From Opitutales bacterium UBA7389 (GTDB lineage Bacteria; Verrucomicrobiota; Verrucomicrobiia; Opitutales; Opitutaceae), in NCBI GenBank assembly GCA_002474325.1, contig DKNL01000047.1, forward strand, positions 1 through 6,016: a stretch of DNA of 6,016 bases. The letters run 5' to 3'. This document shows, piece after piece, positions 1-6,016 of this stretch. The number at the start of each line of letters is the position of its first letter. Position 1 is the first letter of the stretch. The notes under the pieces are model-generated. The model worked only from the letters and a program-made list of their open reading frames with translations. It did no database searches and was not told the DNA's origin. A program made the translations under genes and the position numbers.

Positions 1-1109
1 CCGAGTATCCACTTATCGATGAGTTCTCTTTGGCCTCCCGCCTATCCTATTTCTTTTGGTCTACGATGCCGGACCATACCCTACTGGAACTCGCCGAACG
101 GGGGGCGCTTCGAGATAATCTCGATGAGCAAATTAAGCGGATGCTGTCGGACGAAAAAGCCGAAGCGATGGCTGAAAATTTCGTAGGACAATGGCTTCAG
201 TCACGTGATATTCCTCTGATCGGTCTCAACGAAAGGGAAATTCTGAAAGGTGATGGAATCTTGGATCGACGTTTTCGTTTAAGCGGGGGCGTTCGACGAG
301 CCATGCAGGAGGAGACGGAAATGTCTTTCCAATATCTAATGAATAACAATTTGAGTCTTTTGGAGCTTCTCGACCCCGACTACACTTTCCTCAATAAAGA
401 GCTGGCGGATTTCTATGAGATTGAAGGCGTCAATCACGGCGACATGCGAAAGGTGCAACTCCCCGCAGATAGCTATCGAGGAGGGATTTTGACCCAAGCG
501 AGCATCCTCGGGGTCACCTCTAACCCCACCAGGACTTCACCCGTCAAGCGAGGGCTGTTCATCCTCGAGAATATTCTTGGGACACCCGCCCCTCCTGCCC
601 CTCCAGACGTGCCCGAGCTCGAAGAGGCCGAAAAGGAATTCGAAGAAAGCCATAAGCCTAGCATGAGGGAACTCATGGCGGTCCATCGAGAGAAGCCTCT
701 TTGCCGATCCTGCCATGAGCGAATGGACCCGCTCGGATTGGCTCTTGAGAATTTCAACGCCATGGGAATGTGGCGCGATCATCAAGCTGGCACCCCAATC
801 GATCCTTCAGGGAAGTTTATAACAGGAGAATCGTTTAGCGACATTCGCGATTTGAAGCGGATTCTTGCAAACGAACGACGTTTCGACTACTATAGGGTCG
901 TCTCAGAAAAAATGCTTACCTATGCTCTCGGCCGCGGCTTGGAATACTATGACACCCACACAATCGATACCCTTGTGGCCGAACTAGAAGAAAACGATGG
1001 CCGCATAATGACACTTATCAAGGGAATCATCAAATCCCCTGCCTTTCAGAAAACTCGATTTGAATCTACAAATCTGAACAGACCTACTTTAGCCGCCACT
1101 GAAAATTGA
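1..1109 (+). CDS. DUF1592/DUF1588/DUF1585 cytochrome-like protein, 5' partial
   Basis: This is the C-terminal part of a large planctomycete-type c-cytochrome-like protein. The frame is open to the left edge (first whole codon at 3), and the visible upstream residues EYPLIDEFS run straight into the conserved LASRLSYFFWSTMPD, so the gene starts upstream and the TTG at 30 is internal. In the 368 visible residues the order is DUF1592 (PSD4, about 9-135), DUF1588 (PSCyt3, about 158-258) and DUF1585 (PSD2, about 275-352). DUF1588 shows GILTQASILGVTSNPTRTSP, a proline-rich TPAPPAPPDVPE stretch and the haem motif CRSCH (residues 234-238, bases 702-716) followed by MDPLGLALENF. DUF1585 shows LTYALGRGLEYYD. 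Full-length family members usually carry DUF1587, DUF1595 and often a PSCyt1 haem domain in the missing N-terminal part, plus an export signal. Probable site is the periplasm, with haem attached covalently. Substrate and reaction are unknown. The DUF1552 gene follows after 14 bases, a common arrangement for this family. Confidence 0.93.
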   Translation, partial: EYPLIDEFSLASRLSYFFWSTMPDHTLLELAERGALRDNLDEQIKRMLSDEKAEAMAENFVGQWLQSRDIPLIGLNEREILKGDGILDRRFRLSGGVRRAMQEETEMSFQYLMNNNLSLLELLDPDYTFLNKELADFYEIEGVNHGDMRKVQLPADSYRGGILTQASILGVTSNPTRTSPVKRGLFILENILGTPAPPAPPDVPELEEAEKEFEESHKPSMRELMAVHREKPLCRSCHERMDPLGLALENFNAMGMWRDHQAGTPIDPSGKFITGESFSDIRDLKRILANERRFDYYRVVSEKMLTYALGRGLEYYDTHTIDTLVAELEENDGRIMTLIKGIIKSPAFQKTRFESTNLNRPTLAATEN

Positions 1110-1123
1110 GAATCAATACAACC

Positions 1124-2479
1124 ATGCAACGACGACGCTTTCTAAAGAACCTCGGCATCTCAATCGCCCTACCCGCTTATCAATCTCTGCTCCCAAAAGG
1201 GATAACTGCCACTGCCGCCAATAATAGTACGGCTTTGGCTACCACCGCAAGCGGCGCTCCACTGCGGACAGCATACTGCTACTTTCCCAATGGTGTGAAT
1301 GAGGAAAACTGGTGGCCTACGGGCGGTAGCGGAAAATTGCAGCTGAATCGAACGATGAAGCCACTCAAAAAAGTGAAAGCGAAGATCCAGGCGCTTGGCG
1401 GATTGGATCATATTAACGCCACAGCCGGAATGGATGGCGCGGGCGATCACGCTCGAGCCAGCGCGACCTTTCTTACGGGAGAACGCCCTCGTAAAACGGC
1501 GGGAAAGGACATTCGAGCGGGTGTATCCATCGACCAAATTATCGCTAACGAAATTGGCAGCGAGACGCGATTTCCCTCCTTAGAGCTGACCTGCGATACG
1601 GGTAGAAAATCTGGGCGTTGTGACTCGGGCTACGCCTGTGCTTATCAGTACAACATATCCTGGCAGTCGCCAACTACACCAGTCGCACCAGAAGCCAATC
1701 CTCGTGCGGTCTTCGAACGGCTTTTTGGCGGCGGCCCCATTGGCTCACGGCAAGCGAATTTCAAGAAACGTCTAGCTCAGCAGCGGTCGATTCTCGACTT
1801 CGTCATTGAGGACGCCAAGTCGCTTCGACGACAGGCGAACAGCCACGATACCCAAAAACTCGACGAGTATTTAACGAGCATACGGGCGATTGAAAAACGT
1901 ATTCAGGATTCGGAGAAGGTAAAAGACATTCCTGATCCCGAAATTGAAACCCCATCGGGTATTCCTGAGCGTTTTAGCGAGCACATGGCTTTGATGTATG
2001 ATATGGTGGGCCTGGCTTTTCAAACTGACTCAACGCGAGTCGCCACTCTGCAATTGGCCCACGAAGGGATGAATACGTCGTATCCAGAAATAGGAATCGA
2101 TGAAGGGCATCACTATCTTTCCCATCACAAAGAAGATCCTGAAAAGATGAAGAAAATTGCCGTAATAGATCGCTATTATCTCGAGCAATTCGCCCTCTTC
2201 CTCGAACGTCTCGATGCTATGGAAGATGTGGACGGGGGATCGGTTCTGGATAACTCCATGATTGTCTATGGATGCGGTCATTGTGATGGCAATCGCCACA
2301 CGCACGACAACCTTCCCATTCTGCTGGCCGGCAAAGGTGGCGGGGAATTGAAAACGGATCGCTTCGTCTACCATGACTCCGTGCCTATGACCAATCTCTA
2401 TCTCGGTCTGGCGGAGAAACTTGGAATCAAAAGTCTAGATCGGCTCGGGGATTCCACAGGCAAACTTAAAAACGTTTAA
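1124..2479 (+). CDS. DUF1552 family protein with Tat signal
   Basis: A complete DUF1552 protein of 451 residues, close to the usual family length. I chose ATG 1124 because it places the twin-arginine motif RRRFLK at residues 3-8, followed by a hydrophobic stretch (NLGISIALPAYQSLL), as in a short Tat signal. An in-frame TTG at 1106 would overlap the upstream stop codon and add six residues. No good Shine-Dalgarno sequence precedes either start. Family landmarks are AYCYFPNGVNEENWWPTG, GDHARASATFLTG, CDSGYACAYQYNISW (Cys166 and Cys172), a charged helical middle containing YLTSIRAIEKRI, and a C-terminal DGNRHTHDNLPILLAGKGGG. The protein is predicted to cross the inner membrane folded. DUF1552 is thought to resemble DUF1501 and alkaline-phosphatase-like proteins, but no activity is established. 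It lies 14 bases after the cytochrome-like gene, so the two are probably co-transcribed. An odd feature is the CGHC pair (Cys384, Cys387) just before DGNRH, where I would expect Ser/Leu/Gly-type residues. Confidence 0.93.
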   Translation: MQRRRFLKNLGISIALPAYQSLLPKGITATAANNSTALATTASGAPLRTAYCYFPNGVNEENWWPTGGSGKLQLNRTMKPLKKVKAKIQALGGLDHINATAGMDGAGDHARASATFLTGERPRKTAGKDIRAGVSIDQIIANEIGSETRFPSLELTCDTGRKSGRCDSGYACAYQYNISWQSPTTPVAPEANPRAVFERLFGGGPIGSRQANFKKRLAQQRSILDFVIEDAKSLRRQANSHDTQKLDEYLTSIRAIEKRIQDSEKVKDIPDPEIETPSGIPERFSEHMALMYDMVGLAFQTDSTRVATLQLAHEGMNTSYPEIGIDEGHHYLSHHKEDPEKMKKIAVIDRYYLEQFALFLERLDAMEDVDGGSVLDNSMIVYGCGHCDGNRHTHDNLPILLAGKGGGELKTDRFVYHDSVPMTNLYLGLAEKLGIKSLDRLGDSTGKLKNV

Positions 2480-2562
2480 GAGTTGGGTTTCGCTAACCAG
2501 TTGATTGCAACAGCCCAAGCGACAAATACCCATCGAGCAAACACGGGATATTTAATTAGATC

Positions 2563-2568
2563 AAGGAG
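2563..2568 (+). promoter_or_regulatory. AAGGAG Shine-Dalgarno-like sequence
   Basis: This is the only strong ribosome-binding-like sequence I found near any start in the window. It lies 10 bases before an in-frame TTG at 2579, which would lengthen the next protein by 13 residues. It lies 5 bases before an out-of-frame GTG at 2574 that opens a 23-codon frame. It is too far (49 bases) from the preferred ATG at 2618 to serve that start. Which start it serves, if any, is unresolved. Confidence 0.35.
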
Positions 2569-2578
2569 TGATAGTGTA

Positions 2579-2608
2579 TTGTGTCAGCCTCCCTTTTCAC
2601 TGTATAAT
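2579..2608 (+). promoter_or_regulatory. Candidate sigma-70-type promoter
   Basis: A perfect TATAAT lies at 2603-2608. Eighteen bases upstream is TTGTGT (2579-2584), which matches the first three bases of the TTGACA consensus. Transcription would begin near 2614-2616, almost at the ATG at 2618, so the message would be leaderless or nearly so. The -10 match is exact but short and sits in AT-rich DNA, so chance is a real possibility. If it is active, the second cytochrome/DUF1501 pair can be expressed apart from the first pair. Confidence 0.35.
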
Positions 2609-2617
2609 GGTTTCAGT

Positions 2618-5600
2618 ATGTATTTTAAAAGTATTCTCAATTTAGTTACACTTTTCGCATACGTTAAATTTGCTTTAACGAGGCGATCGGCCATCGCGAC
2701 TGCCGCACTGATGCTCCCAGTTGCCTCCACCGAAGCGGAGGAAATTCGCTTCAATCGGGATATCCGACCTATTATTTCCGATAATTGCTACGCTTGTCAC
2801 GGTCCGGACGAAAATACGAGAAAGGCGAATCTGCGACTGGATATCGAGTCTCATGCCTTCATCCCTCACGGCAAGTACGAAGCAGCGATCATCAAAGGAG
2901 ATCCGGAAAACAGTCCGCTTTATCAGCGCATAATCACCGAAGACGAGGATGATATTATGCCGCCCCTTGATTCTCACAAGGAGCTGTCCAAAGAAGACAT
3001 AGAACTTATTGAGCAGTGGATCAGAGAAGGTGCAGACTGGGAAGTTCATTGGGCATTCGAAAAGCCGCACAAACCATCAGTACCGGAACTTTCTTGGGGC
3101 GAGAATGCAGTCGACGCCTTTACTTTCGAATCCATGCGCGGCAAGGAACTAGAGCCCAACGAGGAAGCCGATCGACCTACCTTAGCTAGACGACTAGCCC
3201 TCGATCTGACCGGACTTCCTCCAAAACCGGAAATGGTCGATCGATTTGTCAACGATGCTTCTGAAGATGCCTACGAATCCATAGTTGATGAGCTGCTCGC
3301 TTCGCCCGCTTATGGAGAGCATCAAGCCCGTTATTGGCTGGATGCTGCTCGATATGCTGACACTCACGGATTGCATCTGGATAACTATAGAGAAATATGG
3401 CCATACAGAGACTGGGTGACCAAGGCCTTCAATGAGAATAAGCCTTTCGACGAATTTACTATTGAGCAAATCGCTGGCGATTTGCTGCCCAATCCCACTC
3501 TAGAACAAAAGTTAGCAACAGGCTTCAGCCGATGTAATCCCACCACCAGTGAGGGCGGCGCGATTGATGAGGAGTATCGGGCGGTCTACGCAAAAGACCG
3601 GGTTGAAACGACTTCGACTGTGTTTCTCGGATTAACGATGGGATGTGCCTCCTGCCACGACCACAAATTCGATTCGTTATCCATGACCGATTTCTATCGG
3701 TTTTCGGCGTTCTTCAATAATTTCGACGGCCCAATAATGGATGGTAACGCTTACGATACGCGACCGATTGTGACCATCCCCAAGCCAGAGCATCGGGATG
3801 AATGGACAGAGGTCAAAGAACGACGCGACCAGATCGCGAAAGAAATCAAAGATCTCAAGGAAGAATGGGGCACTAAGTTCGAAACTTGGAAAGCAGATTC
3901 AAACCGACCCTACAAGTCCTATGATTTCAATACTCAGGCCGACTTTATAATCGACTTCCCCAAAAAGGAATCCGAGTCGATTGAAAAGAAATCGGGAGAA
4001 GTTAATCTGACTGCGAAAACGGGGGATACCATCGACCTTTCGGCCCACGATTATGTATTCAATCCCGACCAGGCATTCACCTTCAGCTGTAGAGTAAAGC
4101 TCCCCGTGGAGGGTGATTACAAACAACACCGCATTCCGGTAATTGATCAATTCGATGGAGATCGAGGATGGCGATTGGCAGTAGCCAATTCCAATCCAGG
4201 ACTTCCGAATCGCTATCAGATCATTTTTGAACTCATACACTCTCTAAGAGGCGGAAACATGATTTCCGTGACCACCTCGGCAGAGCGCACTAACCCTAAA
4301 GAGTTTAGCTCCCCGGAAATCACTATCTCTTACGATGGATCCGGCACGGTAGCCGGTCTTTCGATTTCAAGCGGTTCCCGGCAACCTTTTGATTACGAAA
4401 AGGTCGTCGATAATCTTTCCGGTAGCGTTGCCATCTCTGCCCCGGTTCAAGCTGGCTCTTTCGCGGACGGTCTAATTGATCCCGAGCTAGCTGCAAAATC
4501 ATACAAAACTGGATATTATGACTCTTCATCCGAGGGCCCAAAGACTGGCCGTATTGAGAGCATCAAGTTTTATAACCGGTTGATTCACGGATTCGAGCTA
4601 GCCGGGGGCGGGCCGAAGAATCGTATCGAAACTATATTCAAAGTGCCGGAAGAAAGGCGGCGCGGCCGAGAGAAAGAACAGCTAGCGACCTACTACTTCA
4701 CGAACTTAGTACCACGGTATCGCGATCTCAAATACGATGAAGCGGTAAATAACCAACTCTATAATCATATATACGACCAATCGACCGTATCGCTGGTTAT
4801 GGAGGAAAAAGACTCACCTCCCTACGCGTTTATCCTCGAGCGTGGCGAATACGACAAGCCGGGGGAAAAGGTTTTTGCAAACATTCCTCAGTCTATGGGT
4901 GGACTGCCAGCATCGGCTCCAAGAAACCGGATGGGATTGGCGCAGTGGCTCGTAGATAGAGACAATCCATTGACGGCCCGAGTTACCATCAATCGATTCT
5001 GGCAGAATATTTTCGGTACCGGCATTGTGGCCACCTCGGAGGACTTTGGGATAATGGGCGAAAACCCCACCCACCCTGAGCTACTCGACTGGCTAGCCAT
5101 TCACTTCCAGGAAAGCGGCTGGAACGTGAAGGACTTTCTCAAACTGCTCGTTATGTCGGCAACCTATCGCCAGGACTCTCGAATAAACGCTGAAGAATTG
5201 GTTATCGATCCCGACAATCGCTATCTCGCTCGCGGCCCTCGATACCGATTAGACGGTGAAGTGCTTCGCGACAAAACCCTCTATGTTAGCGGTAGTCTCA
5301 ATCGTCAAATGGGTGGGCCTCCCGTTAAGCCTTATCAGCCCGGTGGCATTTGGAATACGGTGGCTTACTCTGACAGTAACACGGCTCACTTCTTCCAGGA
5401 TCATGGCGAAGATCTCTACCGACGTAGCTTGTACACATTCTGGAAACGAACGGCACCCCCACCCAACATGGTAGTTTTCGACGTGCCATCCAGAGAGAAT
5501 TGCAATGTGAGACGAGAGCGAACGAACACGCCGCTACAAGCTCTGACCCTCATGAACGACAAGCAGTATGTGGAAGCAGCCCGTCGCCTTGCTGAGAGAG

Positions 5601-5875
5601 TTATGTTAATTGACCAAGACAGCACGGAAAGCCGCATCGAAGATATGTATCGCCATGCTTTTGGCTCCGATGCTTCTCCCAAGCATCAAGCAATACTGGA
5701 GCAATCCTACCGTAAGTTCCAATCTTCGTTTGTCGAAAAGCGGTCCGATGCGGAAGCCTTGATCAAGGTCGGCGATTCTATTCCAAACCCGAGCCTGGAT
5801 CCTGTTGAGCTCGCTTCTCTAACCATGGTAGCGAACCAGATCATGAATCTGGACTCCTTCGTGAATAAATACTAG
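2618..5875 (+). CDS. PSCyt1-PSCyt2(DUF1549)-LamG-like-PSD1(DUF1553) cytochrome-like protein
   Basis: A complete 1085-residue protein (from ATG 2618) of the large PVC c-type cytochrome-like family, probably periplasmic and carrying haem. Residues 1-42 form an export region with two hydrophobic blocks (SILNLVTLFAYVKFAL and SAIATAALMLPVAS) split by TRR; cleavage near ASTEA is plausible. The PSCyt1 haem domain (about 45-135) begins EIRFNRDIRPIISDNCYACH, with CYACH at 57-61, and contains the conserved IMPP around Met114. PSCyt2/DUF1549 (about 165-368) shows LALDLTGLPP, YWLDAARYADTHG and a second haem motif CASCH at 343-347 followed by DHKFDS. A charged, coiled-coil-like helix (about 394-426) precedes a beta-rich LamG/concanavalin-like insert (about 459-664) ending in IESIKFYNRLIHGFEL. 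PSD1/DUF1553 (about 772-996) shows NPLTARVTINRFWQNIFGTG, SEDFG, and RRERTNTPLQALTLMND. Reaction and substrate are unknown; the LamG-like part may bind carbohydrate or another polymer. The start is uncertain: TTG 2579, preceded by AAGGAG, is the alternative. The DUF1501 gene follows after 6 bases, suggesting one transcript. Confidence 0.93.
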   Translation: MYFKSILNLVTLFAYVKFALTRRSAIATAALMLPVASTEAEEIRFNRDIRPIISDNCYACHGPDENTRKANLRLDIESHAFIPHGKYEAAIIKGDPENSPLYQRIITEDEDDIMPPLDSHKELSKEDIELIEQWIREGADWEVHWAFEKPHKPSVPELSWGENAVDAFTFESMRGKELEPNEEADRPTLARRLALDLTGLPPKPEMVDRFVNDASEDAYESIVDELLASPAYGEHQARYWLDAARYADTHGLHLDNYREIWPYRDWVTKAFNENKPFDEFTIEQIAGDLLPNPTLEQKLATGFSRCNPTTSEGGAIDEEYRAVYAKDRVETTSTVFLGLTMGCASCHDHKFDSLSMTDFYRFSAFFNNFDGPIMDGNAYDTRPIVTIPKPEHRDEWTEVKERRDQIAKEIKDLKEEWGTKFETWKADSNRPYKSYDFNTQADFIIDFPKKESESIEKKSGEVNLTAKTGDTIDLSAHDYVFNPDQAFTFSCRVKLPVEGDYKQHRIPVIDQFDGDRGWRLAVANSNPGLPNRYQIIFELIHSLRGGNMISVTTSAERTNPKEFSSPEITISYDGSGTVAGLSISSGSRQPFDYEKVVDNLSGSVAISAPVQAGSFADGLIDPELAAKSYKTGYYDSSSEGPKTGRIESIKFYNRLIHGFELAGGGPKNRIETIFKVPEERRRGREKEQLATYYFTNLVPRYRDLKYDEAVNNQLYNHIYDQSTVSLVMEEKDSPPYAFILERGEYDKPGEKVFANIPQSMGGLPASAPRNRMGLAQWLVDRDNPLTARVTINRFWQNIFGTGIVATSEDFGIMGENPTHPELLDWLAIHFQESGWNVKDFLKLLVMSATYRQDSRINAEELVIDPDNRYLARGPRYRLDGEVLRDKTLYVSGSLNRQMGGPPVKPYQPGGIWNTVAYSDSNTAHFFQDHGEDLYRRSLYTFWKRTAPPPNMVVFDVPSRENCNVRRERTNTPLQALTLMNDKQYVEAARRLAERVMLIDQDSTESRIEDMYRHAFGSDASPKHQAILEQSYRKFQSSFVEKRSDAEALIKVGDSIPNPSLDPVELASLTMVANQIMNLDSFVNKY

Positions 5876-5881
5876 ATCTCA

Positions 5882-6016
5882 ATGAATCCAATCGACGAAT
5901 ACATTTCACTTGAGACCCGGCGCCAATTTCTTGGAAGGTCGGCGAAAGGGCTTGGTTTGGCGGCCCTATCTTCGATCTTAGGAAACGGGCTGATGGGAAG
6001 AACGAATCCTTCGTCC
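5882..6016 (+). CDS. DUF1501 family protein with Tat signal, 3' partial
   Basis: Only the first 45 residues are in the window. They contain ETRRQFLGRSAKGLGLAALS, with the twin-arginine motif TRRQFLG at residues 12-18 followed by a glycine/alanine/leucine-rich hydrophobic segment. This is the typical N-terminus of DUF1501 proteins, which in PVC bacteria commonly lie directly downstream of a PSCyt1/DUF1549/DUF1553 gene, as here. The ATG at 5882 is the clear start and lies 6 bases after the upstream stop, without a recognisable Shine-Dalgarno sequence. DUF1501 proteins are distantly related to sulfatases and alkaline phosphatases, but their activity is not established. The domain itself is outside the window, so the family call rests on the signal region plus gene context. 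Confidence 0.82.
   Translation, partial: MNPIDEYISLETRRQFLGRSAKGLGLAALSSILGNGLMGRTNPSS

Larger units (their letters stand above)
2480..2617 (+). promoter_or_regulatory. AT-rich intergenic leader before the second gene pair
   Basis: This 138-base gap separates the DUF1552 stop from the preferred start of the next gene. It is visibly richer in A and T towards its 3' end than the flanking coding sequence. It contains an AAGGAG sequence, a TATAAT box and only weak 4-bp inverted repeats (for example GGTT/AACC near 2487-2499) with no following T-run, so I see no convincing terminator. The reading frame of the downstream gene stays open through the gap back to 2483. The residues it would encode resemble no signal peptide and no family sequence, so I treat the gap as non-coding. 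Confidence 0.5.

Noticed and set aside
30..32. TTG as the start of the first gene
   Set aside because: Codons upstream to position 3 remain open and encode residues that continue the conserved family sequence, so the gene begins before the window.
1106..1108. TTG as the start of the DUF1552 gene, giving a 4-base overlap with the upstream stop
   Set aside because: ATG 1124 places the twin-arginine motif at the usual distance from the N-terminus. The TTG adds only six residues with no family support.
2030..2374. Antisense open frame of about 114 codons inside the DUF1552 gene
   Set aside because: It lies wholly opposite a strongly conserved coding region, has no recognisable protein features, and is best explained as a shadow of the sense codons. 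The same applies to antisense frames near 473-785, 1169-1537, 2675-3070, 3899-4240 and 5416-5682.
2484..2512. Inverted repeats after the DUF1552 stop (GGTT/AACC and GTTG/CAAC) as a terminator
   Set aside because: Stems are only about 4 bp and no T-run follows, so there is no support for intrinsic termination.
2483..2617. Coding extension of the second cytochrome-like gene back to TTG 2483
   Set aside because: The extra 45 residues look like translated intergenic DNA, show no signal-peptide features at their start, and cover the promoter-like sequences.
1..6016. tRNA, rRNA, CRISPR array, insertion sequence or defence system
   Set aside because: No repeated spacer-repeat pattern, transposase-like protein, terminal inverted repeats or RNA-gene signature was seen. 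Nearly all the DNA is accounted for by four coding regions.

Overview
The window looks like chromosomal DNA of a member of the PVC group, either Verrucomicrobiota or Planctomycetota. I lean slightly to a marine verrucomicrobium because base composition is moderate, but this is a weak guess. The assignment rests on four adjacent protein families that are heavily expanded in those phyla and uncommon elsewhere: PSD4/PSCyt3/PSD2 (DUF1592/DUF1588/DUF1585), DUF1552, PSCyt1/PSCyt2/PSD1 (DUF1549/DUF1553) and DUF1501. All genes lie on the + strand.

Layout: positions 1-1109 hold the C-terminal part of a large cytochrome-like protein with one CxxCH haem motif; its start lies upstream of the window. After a 14-base gap, a DUF1552 protein with a twin-arginine signal runs from 1124 to 2479. 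A 138-base AT-rich gap (2480-2617) is the only real intergenic region. It carries a perfect TATAAT box and an AAGGAG ribosome-binding-like sequence. A second large cytochrome-like protein (2618-5875) follows, with two CxxCH motifs and a LamG-like domain inserted between its PSCyt2 and PSD1 regions. Six bases later a DUF1501 protein with a twin-arginine signal begins at 5882 and runs off the window end.

The genes thus form two consecutive pairs. Each pair is a large exported c-type cytochrome-like protein followed at once by a Tat-exported protein of a DUF1501/DUF1552 type. The close spacing within pairs suggests that each pair is co-transcribed and works together in the periplasm. The AT-rich gap suggests that the second pair can also be started from its own promoter. 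The biochemical function of these families is not firmly established. A role in periplasmic oxidation or breakdown of a complex substrate, perhaps carbohydrate given the LamG-like domain, is inference only.

I saw no RNA genes, insertion sequences, CRISPR arrays or long repeats. The families are recognisable but poorly understood, so the window is better described as a little-characterised PVC gene cluster than as a wholly new system.
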